Part shown: in pieces, positions 41,781-51,332 of the stretch | How positions within the stretch are numbered: the first letter of the stretch is position 1 | Layout of the letters: each line of letters opens with the position of its first letter | Assembly (NCBI GenBank): GCA_016124945.1 | Contig: WGMT01000047.1 | Span: 124,001-188,000, forward strand | DNA: 64,000 bases | DNA from: a bacterium | GTDB lineage: Bacteria; Chloroflexota; Anaerolineae; Caldilineales; Caldilineaceae | Direction: 5' to 3' | The notes under the pieces: model-generated | The model's input: the letters and a program-made list of their open reading frames with translations, nothing else | Database searches by the model: none | What the model was told of the DNA's origin: nothing | Made by a program: the position numbers and the translations under genes

Positions 41781-44700
41781 CTGCGGCGTGCCGACCAGGA
41801 TCATCCCTGCCCAAAAGTATGGTTCAGGGAACGCTTCTCGTGTTTCTTGTTGAGCCAGCCGCAGCGCTGCGGCCTTGGGTTGATCCTGGCGCAGGTGAAT
41901 GTAGAAAGATTGCATGAAGTAGGCCGTGCCGACATCGTCCACAGGCCAAAGCGTGCTAAGCAAAGAGGGTGCCCCCGCGCGCAAGAAGGCACGCTCGATC
42001 CCCACGATTTCGTCCCCGCGGCTGAGTTGCCCCAGGTGTGTCTCACAGGCGCTGAGCACAACGAGATGGGTTTGTGTCAGATCAAGGTTGAAGATTTCGT
42101 GCGTCTCTAGGCGACCGTCCTCACTGCCGTCTTCACTGAGGAGGATGGCGGAAAAGAGCGGGCTTTCCGATGAAAGATCGCTGTGTGCGGCAATATGGAC
42201 GATGCCAAACTGACCTGCTTGTTGTTTGAATACTCCTTCGCCGGCCTCGACGCCGATTTCTGCTTCTGTCTCATAGAGTGCAGCGACGGTCTGCGCTTCG
42301 CGCTCGGCGTAGGCGAGGAAGGGCGCGCCCGGTGCCGACGGATTGGCCAGGGCTAGTAACGAATCATCCACCGGCTTGCGCTGAGCCAGGACGTAGGCCA
42401 GGCTGGCTGCGCTGGGCGCGGAGAAGAGATTGTAGTTGTCCAGCAGCAACGGCAGCGAAGACTCTGTAGATGCGGCATGGAGCAGACCAAAAGGCAGGTA
42501 GTGCAGCGTGTCATGGGGGATGATGCCAAGCAGGGCGGGCGCGTTGGTGTTGGCTGCGGGCAAATACGTTTCCACTGGTTCAATGAGCCACTGATAGAGC
42601 ATCTGCGCCGGTTTTCGCCACGCATCAGGCAAGAGCAAACCCAGTTTCATCTGGCCGCGCAGCGCTTCGATCTGCTGACGCAACGCCACATCGCCGACGG
42701 CCACACGCTCGGCATGAAAGGCGTCGGCACTCACCACAAAAATAATCGTTTCTTGGGCATCAACCAGGTAGACAAGCAGGGTGGTCTCTGGCGCATCGGC
42801 GCGCAGCATGGATTGTACATCTTCAACGCCGAAAGGGGGTACACTGACCAACGCAGCGTATTCAGGGTTGGTTAATTGAAGATTCGTGAGTAGATCGGCG
42901 TAATCGGCGCGTGAGGCGGCGAGATCGTCTTCGAGCGTTGCCAATCGGGTGCGGTTTTCTGCCCGAGAATCGCTGCTGCGAAGCTCGATGCGTTCCGCTT
43001 CGAGGCGGGCGATCTGGTTGCGTAAGTCGGCCTCAAAGCGGATCAGGTCGGCATCTTCGCTGCCTTTGGGGTCAATGCGCTGGTTGCCCAACAGGGTGAG
43101 AAGGGTGCGGGCGCGGCTGCGTTCGGCGTATTGGAAGGCGTCTGCATGACGATCCTGAGCCAACAACTGGCGTACAACAAGTTGATAAATGGGGGCGGCG
43201 CCCGCCGCAAAGGACGTCTGCAACGCTTCCACTTTCAGCTCACCGTAGATCGACTCCAGCACGTCCACGGCGCGCAGGGCGTAGGAGAGCGACTGTTCGG
43301 CATTCTCTTGAGCCGCGGAGAGAAAGGCCAGCGCCGAGAGTGTCCCTGCGACGCCGGCGCGGTCGCCGATCTCTTCTTGCAGGGCCAACGCCTCTGTGTA
43401 GTAGGTGAGTGCCTCTTCGGGTTGCGTTTGAAGTTCAGCCAGGGCACCAAGGTATTGCAGCACACGCGCCGTGTTGGCCAGATCGCCGACAGAGTTCCAC
43501 AGTTCCCGCGCCTGCTCGAAGGCGACGACAGCGCCTGCATAGTCCCCCTGAAGTCCTTGTGCATAACCATTGATGGTCAGCCGCAGCGCTTCTTCGGATT
43601 CGTTGCTGGTTTCAAATGAGCCTTCAAACAAGGACTGAGTTTCGGCAAAGAGCGACGAAACTTCGTCTGCCGATAGATTGCCAGGTGCGACAGCGGCGAT
43701 TTCTGCCGTGTCCAACATCTGCATGATCAGCCGATAGACAGCCCCTGTCGATGTGACACGCTCTCCGAAGAAGTCTGCATATTGTTCTGCCAGTTCTGCA
43801 TCCTGAGTCGCCAGATCCGTGTCTACAATAGAGGCGCTGGCCGCTGAGCCGCTGGAAGCCAGGAAGCTTTCGATATCGCCCAATTGCTCCAATCCCTGGC
43901 GAAAATAGCGCATGGCCTGCACAGAATCGCCCAGATTCTGATAGGTCATGCCGATATTGAGGAGCGAGCCGGCCTCCTGTTGAGGATAGCCCAAATCCTG
44001 CCAACGTTGGCGCGCCTCCTGGTAGTGGATCAATGCCTGCCGGTAGGCAGCGCGGGCGGTGAAGACGTCGCCCAAGCCCGAATAGGCGATGGCTTCGCCG
44101 CTGATACTCTCTAACGCCGTCCATAGCGCCAGGGATCGTGCATAGGCAGCCTGGGCATTTTCGTAGTTATTGAGGTTGCGGTAGGCGTAGCCGAGACTGA
44201 TCCAGGCATTGGCCTCTCCCCATTGATCGCCCAGCGCGGTATAGAGATCGACGGCTTCGTTAAACACGTCCAGAGATTGGGCAAAGTTGGCGGCAGCAGA
44301 ATAGACGAGCCCCAGGTTGTTGAGGGTGCGCGCACTTTCTACTGGGGCGTCGACGAGCGCGTAAAACGCAAGCGCCTGTCGGTAATGGTCAACGGCGGCG
44401 GCCTCATCGCGCAGATTGGCGTAGATCAGGCCGATGTTGTTGAGTGCCCACCCCTGGCGCAGTAGATCTGCCCGCTCTTGCCAGATGGCAAGTGCTTTTC
44501 GGGTGGCGGTCAACGCGTTGGTATGTTGAAATTGGGTATTGTAGATCATGCCACTGTTGTAGTGGGCCATAGCGGCGCGATCGTCGTTGAATCCTGTCCA
44601 CAATAGAGCCGCTTCAGCGTAGTTGGCTGCGGCTACAGCCAAGTTGTTGCGTGCCTGTTCGAGGAGGGCCAGATTTTCGAGCGTGGTGGCGGGGCCGGCG

Positions 44701-45638
44701 CGGTCCGCTGTCTGGAGCCAAAGAGACATGGCCTGGTTGTAATAACCATAGGCAGTGTCGAGATCCCCACGATTCCAATAGACCAGGCCGATATTGTTGA
44801 GCGACCAGGCCTGGTTCACCACGTCGCTCGATTCTTGAAACAAAGCCAGCGCATCTTGGTGGTAGGGCAGGCTTTCTGCGTACGCTGCCTGATCAAATCT
44901 GAGCAGCCCCAAATTCGAGAGCGTCAACCCTGCGCCGGCCCAATCCTCGTTTTCTTGATAATATTGTAGGGTCTCTTGCCAGACGTGCTCCGCGTCGACG
45001 AATTGACCCAGCGTGCGGTAGATCTGCCCCATATCATCGAGGACCCGCACCTGTGCTGGACGATTCTCCAGTTGACGCCAGGCGGAAAGCGCGCGCGAGT
45101 GATAGCCCAGCGCTTGCTGCAACTCGCCCAAAGACGTATAGACGCGCGCCAGATTGTGACTGCTGGTAGCATATCCTTCGCCGTCAGGATCAGCCGTCTC
45201 CCACAGCGCCAATGCCTGCCGATAAAGGTCGCGCGCCTGTCTATACTCAGCCCGATTGTAATGGACAAGGGCCGTGTTGTTGTAGATCCACGCCGCATTG
45301 ATACTATCGCCCGCCTCACGTGCAAGGACAAGCGCCTCTTCATAATAAGCGAGTGCAGTCTCAAATTCACCCAGATTGGCATGACTGAGGCCCAGATAGT
45401 TACGGGCGAGCGCTTCTCCTCGTGGATCGACCAACGCCTCGAACTCTGTCGGTAGATCGGCGCATTCCGCTAGGATGCGTGCATACTGCTGACTGCCCAG
45501 CAGCGCATAACACGCATCCAACCTCGCGTAAACAGGCAGCGGCGTCGGTGTTTGTGCATGGGGCATCGCCGCAATCACAGATGGCTGCCCAAGGAGCAGC
45601 CCAATCGCGAGGACGATCCCACCTATCCACACTTTCAT
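41778..45638 (-). CDS. Exported TPR-CHAT protein, 1286 residues
   Basis: It has an N-terminal signal peptide (MKVWIGGIVLAIGLLLGQPSVIAAMP), about fifteen tetratricopeptide repeats (about 35-860, units such as LSNLGLLRFDQAAYAESLPYH and NNIGLVYWNRGDLDTAYGYY), a coiled-coil stretch (about 880-950) and a C-terminal CHAT domain. The caspase-like pair is His1152 (HIAAHSDLSSESP) and Cys1198 (VVLSACETHLGQL), followed by GIERAFLRAGAPSLLSTLWPVD. It is a probable extracytoplasmic cysteine protease with a peptide-binding solenoid. It is the last gene of a three-gene coupled operon (ATGA overlap). Confidence 0.92.
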   Translation of the reverse strand: MKVWIGGIVLAIGLLLGQPSVIAAMPHAQTPTPLPVYARLDACYALLGSQQYARILAECADLPTEFEALVDPRGEALARNYLGLSHANLGEFETALAYYEEALVLAREAGDSINAAWIYNNTALVHYNRAEYRQARDLYRQALALWETADPDGEGYATSSHNLARVYTSLGELQQALGYHSRALSAWRQLENRPAQVRVLDDMGQIYRTLGQFVDAEHVWQETLQYYQENEDWAGAGLTLSNLGLLRFDQAAYAESLPYHQDALALFQESSDVVNQAWSLNNIGLVYWNRGDLDTAYGYYNQAMSLWLQTADRAGPATTLENLALLEQARNNLAVAAANYAEAALLWTGFNDDRAAMAHYNSGMIYNTQFQHTNALTATRKALAIWQERADLLRQGWALNNIGLIYANLRDEAAAVDHYRQALAFYALVDAPVESARTLNNLGLVYSAAANFAQSLDVFNEAVDLYTALGDQWGEANAWISLGYAYRNLNNYENAQAAYARSLALWTALESISGEAIAYSGLGDVFTARAAYRQALIHYQEARQRWQDLGYPQQEAGSLLNIGMTYQNLGDSVQAMRYFRQGLEQLGDIESFLASSGSAASASIVDTDLATQDAELAEQYADFFGERVTSTGAVYRLIMQMLDTAEIAAVAPGNLSADEVSSLFAETQSLFEGSFETSNESEEALRLTINGYAQGLQGDYAGAVVAFEQARELWNSVGDLANTARVLQYLGALAELQTQPEEALTYYTEALALQEEIGDRAGVAGTLSALAFLSAAQENAEQSLSYALRAVDVLESIYGELKVEALQTSFAAGAAPIYQLVVRQLLAQDRHADAFQYAERSRARTLLTLLGNQRIDPKGSEDADLIRFEADLRNQIARLEAERIELRSSDSRAENRTRLATLEDDLAASRADYADLLTNLQLTNPEYAALVSVPPFGVEDVQSMLRADAPETTLLVYLVDAQETIIFVVSADAFHAERVAVGDVALRQQIEALRGQMKLGLLLPDAWRKPAQMLYQWLIEPVETYLPAANTNAPALLGIIPHDTLHYLPFGLLHAASTESSLPLLLDNYNLFSAPSAASLAYVLAQRKPVDDSLLALANPSAPGAPFLAYAEREAQTVAALYETEAEIGVEAGEGVFKQQAGQFGIVHIAAHSDLSSESPLFSAILLSEDGSEDGRLETHEIFNLDLTQTHLVVLSACETHLGQLSRGDEIVGIERAFLRAGAPSLLSTLWPVDDVGTAYFMQSFYIHLRQDQPKAAALRLAQQETREAFPEPYFWAGMILVGTPQ

Positions 45639-46786
45639 GGCGCACCTCGAATCGAGTTCAATCGCTCCTGTGTCTGTTCGTAGGCGTCGAGATCGTTGAG
45701 TCTTTGGTAGAGCGCCGCCGCTGCTTCCAGATCCTGGATGGCGGCCCCGTCCTGGATCAGCCCGCGCTGCGCCATGCCTCGACCTGCCAGGGAGTAGGCT
45801 TCACCGGCAATGTCACCCAGGTTACGATAAGCGTCAACCGCATCGTTGAAAGCTTGTTCGGCCTCAAGGTAAAGCCCAACGGCCAGATAGAGATCGGCGA
45901 GGCGTTGCTGAACAGCAGGCGACATAATCGCGGGCGTGATGCCTTGCAACTGGGCGATGGCGTCGGTGCGCAAGCTGCGGGCGTGATAGATTTCGGAGAT
46001 GAGCAGCGCTTTGGCAAGGTCGTTGATCGCCAACCCACTCACCTGGGACAGTAAGCTGTTCACGTCGGCAATTTCCGCATCGCCCATGAGGACGAAGCTG
46101 AGATCGAGCGCGCTGGCGTCTTTCTCCTCTTCCGAAGTGCGTCCATTGCCATCAGTGACGGCAACATAATAGGGCGTGCCTGGTTGCAAAGACGGCGCGT
46201 CGTCGGGAAAGCGCAATTCGGTGGCGGTGGTGGTCGTCTCCCAGTTCAACGTATCACCCCACACCCGCACGCTGTAGATCGCGCCTGGCGTCGAATCATG
46301 CCAGCGCAGTAGAGGACGGTCGTCTACAATGAAGGAACGTCGCGGCGCCAACACGTAAGGAATCACGGCCAGCACCTCAGGCGTCTGGCGCAGAGGACGC
46401 ACCACCACAGCGTCACCGCGCAGGGTGACGAGCGGTGCTGTTTGCGGGCAGGGCGCTGCGCCCAGATAACCACCTGGGATCGGCGCGACCGTCTTTAAGT
46501 CGGCGCAGACGACAACGCCGGTGGCGTCTGTATCGGCGCGTAGGAGATCGGCGCGACTCAACATTGTTGCCAGCGAAAGGGGTAATTCCTGTGTCCAGCC
46601 CGGACGGGTGCGCGTGACTTTCCCTTGTACATCAATCAAAACGTGTATACCCTGGTCCTGTGCCGTGGCGACTGTAGGTGCAGGCGTCGGCGTAGTTGGC
46701 GGTGGACTGGTGCAAGCGCCGCTGATCAGGACGATTCCCCACAGAAGCGCGATCCAGGTATGCGGCCAGACACGACGACATTTCAT
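45635..46786 (-). CDS. Lipoprotein with FecR-like and TPR-like regions, partner of TPR-CHAT
   Basis: A 383-residue protein from ATG 46786 (GGGAGG just upstream; the longer start would include that site). The signal peptide ends in the lipobox LISGAC. Residues about 45-120 resemble a FecR-type surface domain (VLIDVQGKVTRTRPGWTQEL, SRADLLRADTDATGVVVCAD), a weak similarity. The middle looks like an Ig/FN3 strand set (DRPLLRWHDSTPGAIYSVRV). The last 120 residues are TPR-like. Overlaps by ATGA with both neighbours indicate stoichiometric co-expression. Confidence 0.8.
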   Translation of the reverse strand: MKCRRVWPHTWIALLWGIVLISGACTSPPPTTPTPAPTVATAQDQGIHVLIDVQGKVTRTRPGWTQELPLSLATMLSRADLLRADTDATGVVVCADLKTVAPIPGGYLGAAPCPQTAPLVTLRGDAVVVRPLRQTPEVLAVIPYVLAPRRSFIVDDRPLLRWHDSTPGAIYSVRVWGDTLNWETTTTATELRFPDDAPSLQPGTPYYVAVTDGNGRTSEEEKDASALDLSFVLMGDAEIADVNSLLSQVSGLAINDLAKALLISEIYHARSLRTDAIAQLQGITPAIMSPAVQQRLADLYLAVGLYLEAEQAFNDAVDAYRNLGDIAGEAYSLAGRGMAQRGLIQDGAAIQDLEAAAALYQRLNDLDAYEQTQERLNSIRGAP

Positions 46787-48108
46787 GGTTCTCCCTCCCA
46801 CTGGCGAAGATGGGCACGTGCCAGTGCAGACAATTCATCACGACGAGCAGGCAACAGAACACTCTGGACATTGACCAGACACGATTCCCAGGTGAAGACG
46901 ATTTCTTCAGGCGGGCGATTGAGTGCTTCGGCAGCCAGCGCCAGATTGCAGAGTGCGGGGGCATCGTTGGGGTTGAGGACAAGCGCCTGCCGCAGCGCCT
47001 CTTCCGCTTCTCCGAAACGTTTTGCCTCTAAATAAGCCCAGCCCAGATCCGCCCACAACGCCAGGCATAGTTCAGGATCCGGATCTAGACAGGCACCACT
47101 CTGCGTGTCCACGGCCAGGCTCAGCCCCGTGCGCAAGATTGAGATCGCTTTGGCTGGTCTCCCCTGTAAGATCAGCGCGTGGCCGAGTCCACTATATGCG
47201 AGCACCTGTTGATCATCCGCTTGCAGCGCCTGGGTATGCACTTTCACTGCCTCATCGTAATCGCCGATGAGGACATAGCGTTGGGCCAAGTTGTAGTAGG
47301 CAATGGCATAATCGGGGTTGAGTGTAACGGCGCGGGTGAATGCTTCGCTAGCGCCGCTCAGGTTGCCCTGGGCCAACATGCGTGCACCCGCATTGTTAAA
47401 GAAAGTGCCAAGGGCAGGCAACCCCGCCACGGCAAAAAGGAGCACCAAAAGAAATGAGATCAACGCGGTGCCGAGCAGGCGCAGTCCTCGAAACGAGGCG
47501 TTGGGCCACAGACGATCCAGCAGCCAACCGGCGGCGTTGCGGCTGTGTTCCGAAATGGGGACACCGGCCAATGCCAGCGCCGCCCCGGCGCCAAGGACAG
47601 TGAACGAGTCGATGCCGCTACTCCACAGGCGACGGATGATCTCGATGGTGATGCCGGCAGTGGCAGTCATAAGCAGACTAGCGGCGATAATCCAGGGGAG
47701 ATCGCGGCGTTTGAAGCGCTGTCTTTCTTCTTGATCCAACCGCCACCACCAGGCTTCTTCAGGTGGGATCAGGGTAACGCGCCAGAGTGCCCATACAGTG
47801 GTGGGCACCTGCGATGTAGCCCGTTTAAGCGCTGCATCGCGTTCGATCACCTCGGCTACAACCGCTACATCATCAACACCATTCAACACTTGTGCCAGCC
47901 GATCACGACAAAGCAGCGCCGCCAACACCGTTTCCGCCGTCACCGGTGGTGTTAGCAACGCAACCGCTGCCTGATACTCTGCTAAGACACGATCTCGAGT
48001 TGGCGTCATGGGTGGTTCCTGGGGAAAGAGGACGAAGGGCGCTACACTCCATTGTTCGTCCTCTGTCTCTTCTGCTAAGTATAATTTCACAAAAGGGTCT
48101 GGAATCAT
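46783..48108 (-). CDS. Membrane TPR protein heading the TPR-CHAT operon
   Basis: About 441 residues from ATG 48108 (GAGG about ten bases upstream). ATG 48009 with AGGA is a shorter alternative, and a TTG at 48150 is less likely. The N-terminal 140 residues are helical and cytoplasmic. Membrane segments (RDLPWIIAASLLMTATAGIT; LGAGAALALAGVP; ALISFLLVLLFAVAGLPAL) follow at about 155-255. The C-terminal half is TPR (SEAFTRAVTLNPDYAIAYYN, EEALRQALVLNPNDAPALCN). It could pass a cytoplasmic signal to the outside partners or anchor them. Confidence 0.75.
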   Translation of the reverse strand: MIPDPFVKLYLAEETEDEQWSVAPFVLFPQEPPMTPTRDRVLAEYQAAVALLTPPVTAETVLAALLCRDRLAQVLNGVDDVAVVAEVIERDAALKRATSQVPTTVWALWRVTLIPPEEAWWWRLDQEERQRFKRRDLPWIIAASLLMTATAGITIEIIRRLWSSGIDSFTVLGAGAALALAGVPISEHSRNAAGWLLDRLWPNASFRGLRLLGTALISFLLVLLFAVAGLPALGTFFNNAGARMLAQGNLSGASEAFTRAVTLNPDYAIAYYNLAQRYVLIGDYDEAVKVHTQALQADDQQVLAYSGLGHALILQGRPAKAISILRTGLSLAVDTQSGACLDPDPELCLALWADLGWAYLEAKRFGEAEEALRQALVLNPNDAPALCNLALAAEALNRPPEEIVFTWESCLVNVQSVLLPARRDELSALARAHLRQWEGEP

Positions 48109-48274
48109 AGAGCCGGCGCCTCTGTGCCTATCTCTTGCAAACCATATCAACTTCTGAAACTATACTTGGTATATAACGGCATAAATCAGCCGTCGTATTC
48201 TGGCAAAGAGTTGAGGGAGCACGCCCACGTGCTCCCTCTTCTTGATTTCATGGACTTATCTCAGCCGCTGTGTA

Positions 48275-49099
48275 CTAGTACAGACTGCCCTTTGCACCCG
48301 CCCCCGCAATTGCCGGCGCGCCGCTGCGGTCGATGGCGGAGAACTCGTCGCGAGCGCCCTTGAGCAATAGCCCGGCATCGCTGGAGAGCGCCAGATATTG
48401 GAAGCCCTGCTGGATGCGCTGGGTGACTTCGGCGCCGTTGTAGCAGTGCTTGCCACCGGCTTTGCCTGTGTTGCGGCAGGCCTGGAGCACCTTTGCCATG
48501 GCGGCTTCGTGTTCCTCGCCGCCCATCTCCTTGAAGGTGAGGCCCATGGAGAGCGCCAGATCGTTCGGCCCGATAAAGCAGCCGTGGACCCCTTCGACGC
48601 TGAGGATGGCTTCGGCATTTTCCACGGCTTCGACAGTCTCGATCATGACCATCACAGCGATGTTGTCGTCGGCCCAGAAGCGGTAGTCGCCGTCGATGTA
48701 AGATGCGACGCGGCTGCCGCCGAAACTGCGCTGGCCGCGGGTGGCGTACTTCATGTTGTCGACGACATGTTGGGCGTCTTCGCGGGTGTTGACCATGGGC
48801 ACCACCAGGCCAAGTGCGCCGGCGTCAAGGGTGCGCTGGATCCAGATGATGTCGTTCCACGGCACACGGGCCATAGGCACCGCGCCGCCCAACTGCGCTG
48901 CGCGGAAGCAGTTGACCATCGTCTCGAAGCCCACCGGGCTGTGCTCGGTGTCCACCGTCAACCAATCCCAGCCGATGTGCGCCATTGCCTCGGCGGCTAC
49001 CGGTGAGGCCAAAGAGAGCCACGCGCCCACGGCGGCCTCGCCGTTGCGCAGCTTGTCCAACACCGGATTGGTCGTGATCTTCTGTTTGCCCATGCTCAT
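48275..49099 (-). CDS. HpcH/HpaI-family class II aldolase
   Basis: A 274-residue protein. Family motifs: WDWLTVDTEHSPVG, ARVPWNDIIWIQRTLDAGA, GLVVPMVNTREDA, VMIETVEAVENAE and the metal/substrate segment VHGCFIGPNDLALSMG. It cleaves 4-hydroxy-2-oxo-acids (HpaI, GarL and YfaU type) to pyruvate and an aldehyde. AAGGAG precedes the ATG. It is next to a Gfo/Idh dehydrogenase on the same strand, suggesting sugar-acid catabolism. Confidence 0.92.
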   Translation of the reverse strand: MSMGKQKITTNPVLDKLRNGEAAVGAWLSLASPVAAEAMAHIGWDWLTVDTEHSPVGFETMVNCFRAAQLGGAVPMARVPWNDIIWIQRTLDAGALGLVVPMVNTREDAQHVVDNMKYATRGQRSFGGSRVASYIDGDYRFWADDNIAVMVMIETVEAVENAEAILSVEGVHGCFIGPNDLALSMGLTFKEMGGEEHEAAMAKVLQACRNTGKAGGKHCYNGAEVTQRIQQGFQYLALSSDAGLLLKGARDEFSAIDRSGAPAIAGAGAKGSLY

Positions 49100-49145
49100 G
49101 AGAAATCTCCTTCAGTGTATTGGGGTGGGATGGGTTTCTTTTGCT

Positions 49146-49262
49146 GGAAAGTTGAGATTGAGCGAATGGCTAAAAAGTTGAGATTGAGCGATTAGGAGAT
49201 TAGGCGATTTCAGATCCTGTAGACGATCCCCAATCGCTTAATCGCCCAATCGCTTAATCTCT
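49146..49262. repeat. Iterated-word palindrome, GATTGAGCGATTAGG family
   Basis: A left arm of GATTGAGCG and GATTAGG words and a right arm of AATCGCTTAATCGCCC words. The right arm includes the stop TAA and last codons of the Gfo/Idh gene (GAGATTAAGCG). AAAAGTTGAGATTGAGCG is also duplicated directly on the left. Confidence 0.93.
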
Positions 49263-50258
49263 AGTTATCTCAACGAGTGCGCCTGTCTTAATTGATCTGT
49301 CCACTGCTTCAAGGACGGCCACATCGGTAAGGGCGCGGGTGGTGTCGTAGGTGGGGGTTCGGTTTTCTCGATATGACGCAACAATGGCTGCCCACATGGT
49401 AGCGCGTGGATCGTCTGTGGGCAAGTCGATGATCTGCGCGTCCTGGTGTGGGATGTCGATGATCACGCTGTCACGTTCCACAAGGAGAATGCCCTGGCTG
49501 CCGTGGACATGAAAATGATTCTGTGTCGGCGGCAGGCACGAGGAATGGCTGAGCATGCCCGAAACGCCGTCGGCGTACTGAAAGAGCATCGACACCTGAT
49601 CGAACTCGCCATACTCAGGGCGAAATTTGCGCCCAGTGGCCGAAACGGCGGTGGGTGCGCCGAAGATCTGCCCCATCTGTGCGATGAGGTGGATGCCGCC
49701 GTCAAAAAGTGTACCCAGGGGGAAGTCGGCCTCCTTGCGCCAGGGGGTGGAGGCGTAGCTCATCGGTCCTTGCGCAGCGTCGGCCTCGAAGTGGATCACC
49801 CGCTCCCACAGGACGACGTCACCGATGACGCCCGCCGCCAATTGCTCAGCGACGATGGTATCGGCGGCGCGATAGCCCATCTGCTCCAGCACAAAGAGAC
49901 GGCGTCCCTGACATTGGGCGGCGTCGATCAGCGCCTGCCCCTCGGCCACAGAGCGGGCGATGGGCTTCTCCATGATCACATCTTTGCCTGCCTGCAATGC
50001 CTTCAATGCCGTGGGCGCATTGAACGCAATCGGCGTCAACACGAGGACGGCGTCCACATCGGGCAGGGCGAGCAGCGCGTCGGCGCTGTCCAATATTGGG
50101 ACGCCGGGAAAATCGGCGGCGGCTTCCGTCCTGCGCGACGGGCTGAGATCGCACAGCGCGGCGATTTCGAATACATCGGTCAACTGCGCCAGACTACGTT
50201 TGTGTTCACGGACCCAGATCAAGCCCAGGCCAATGACACCCAATCGGATCGGCTTCAC
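49254..50258 (-). CDS. Gfo/Idh/MocA-family oxidoreductase
   Basis: A 334-residue protein. The NAD(P)-binding motif is GVIGLGLIWVREH (8-20), and the family active-site EKP follows in DVIMEKPIARSVAEG. A C-terminal open-sheet domain carries FPLGTLFDGGIHLIAQM with the conserved catalytic-type His. It oxidises a sugar or inositol-like substrate. It sits with the HpaI-type aldolase upstream of the palindrome. The stop codon is repeat-derived. Confidence 0.9.
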   Translation of the reverse strand: MKPIRLGVIGLGLIWVREHKRSLAQLTDVFEIAALCDLSPSRRTEAAADFPGVPILDSADALLALPDVDAVLVLTPIAFNAPTALKALQAGKDVIMEKPIARSVAEGQALIDAAQCQGRRLFVLEQMGYRAADTIVAEQLAAGVIGDVVLWERVIHFEADAAQGPMSYASTPWRKEADFPLGTLFDGGIHLIAQMGQIFGAPTAVSATGRKFRPEYGEFDQVSMLFQYADGVSGMLSHSSCLPPTQNHFHVHGSQGILLVERDSVIIDIPHQDAQIIDLPTDDPRATMWAAIVASYRENRTPTYDTTRALTDVAVLEAVDRSIKTGALVEITRD

Positions 50259-50348
50259 TCAGTTCTACTCCTACAATCAGGGAAAAGGGATGGGGATAAA
50301 AGCTTGCTTGATCCTAGCATCTAAACCGATCCAGGGCAACTCGGATTG

Positions 50349-50371
50349 GATAGAACGCGGATTGGGCGGAT
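50349..50371 (+). repeat. Half copy of the GCGGATT-family repeat
   Basis: GATAGAACGCGGATTGGGCG with no partner arm in the following 100 bases. A single arm suggests partial insertion or decay. Confidence 0.85.
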
Positions 50372-50473
50372 TTGTAACTATACAGTTGCCGCAGTTGATT
50401 GACGCCAATCTGTGGCAATGCTAGACTCGTGTTATCTTTTCGACATTGGCATTTGCCGAGCACAGGAGGTCGT

Positions 50474-51154
50474 GTGTCTGATTTGCTCAAGCCCGGTGAT
50501 GTGCAGGCGTCTCCGCCGTCGGTGGATCTGGCGGGGAGCCGTCCACACTTTTCGGGAACGCCCGGCGCGCAGTTGACCAACAGCCTGCCCGTCGCCGATT
50601 TTAACCAGAAGCGCTTGATCTTTAACGAGTTCAACCGGCCCGGTCAGGTGCATGTTTACAGCGCCGAGTGCCGCGCCGGGGATCGCATCCGTGTGCAGAT
50701 GTACGTGCCGGTTCTGCCCCGCGGCGGCGCGGTGACGCCCGCTTTCGCCATTGTGGGCCAGAGCCTGCCCTACAGCGCCGACGTGCATCAGTTGCCGGTG
50801 GAACTGCCCAGCGGCTACAGCGCCATCGTGGCGCCGCCGCCCAGCCGTCTTTTGCAGCCTGTACAGGACGTGCTCACGCGTGTGCGCTACTACCCCGGCC
50901 CCATGATCGACACGCGCACCCTCGTGGGTGGGCGCTGTTACCTCGTGGTGTGGAGTCCCACCAACCAGATGGGCAAGTACGTGCTGCAAACCGGCCACCG
51001 TTGGCACCTGCGCTGGACCTACTGGCTGCAACTGCCCTACTTCTGGTGGCAGATCCGGGGCTGGTTCGGCCTCAGCCGTAGCGCCGGCTACAGCGCCCTG
51101 GCCGCGATCTTTTCGATTTTGTTGGTCCTTGTGGCGTGGAGAAGGAAGAAGTGA
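50474..51154 (+). CDS. Membrane-anchored protein of unknown function
   Basis: A 226-residue protein starting with GTG 50474 (AGGAGG four bases upstream). It has no signal peptide. A beta-rich domain (about 45-175: RPGQVHVYSAECRAGDRIRV, GYSAIVAPPPSRL, LVGGRCYLVVWSPTNQMGKY) precedes a C-terminal membrane segment (AALAAIFSILLVLVAWRRKK-like, ending in a basic tail). How the beta domain is placed relative to the membrane is unclear. I do not recognise the family. Confidence 0.65.
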   Translation: MSDLLKPGDVQASPPSVDLAGSRPHFSGTPGAQLTNSLPVADFNQKRLIFNEFNRPGQVHVYSAECRAGDRIRVQMYVPVLPRGGAVTPAFAIVGQSLPYSADVHQLPVELPSGYSAIVAPPPSRLLQPVQDVLTRVRYYPGPMIDTRTLVGGRCYLVVWSPTNQMGKYVLQTGHRWHLRWTYWLQLPYFWWQIRGWFGLSRSAGYSALAAIFSILLVLVAWRRKK

Positions 51155-51169
51155 GGTATCGCTCTTAAA

Positions 51170-51201
51170 AACCTGCCGGGTTTCAGAAAACCCGGCAGGT
51201 T
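51170..51201. repeat. Perfect 14-bp palindrome, CCGGGTT family, 4-base loop
   Basis: AACCTGCCGGGTTT / AAACCCGGCAGGTT. A short relative of the element at 27586, located 15 bases after the unknown membrane-anchored gene. Confidence 0.95.
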
Positions 51202-51236
51202 CGCGTTAAGCACGAAACTTGTCAGGGCGAAAGACG

Positions 51237-51318
51237 TAGTGATTGGGGACTGGAAACTGGCGATTAAGCGATTAGGCGGTTAGGAGATTTCAGTCCCCAA
51301 TCCCTAGTCCCCAATACT
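51237..51318. repeat. Iterated-word palindrome, GGGGACTGG / GATTAGGCG words
   Basis: ATTGGGGACTGGAAACTGG on the left faces CAGTCCCCAATCCCTAGTCC on the right, with GATTAAGCGATTAGGCGG words between. It ends just before the ribosome site of the ArsA-like gene. Confidence 0.9.
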
Positions 51319-51332
51319 GAAAGGACACGCAC

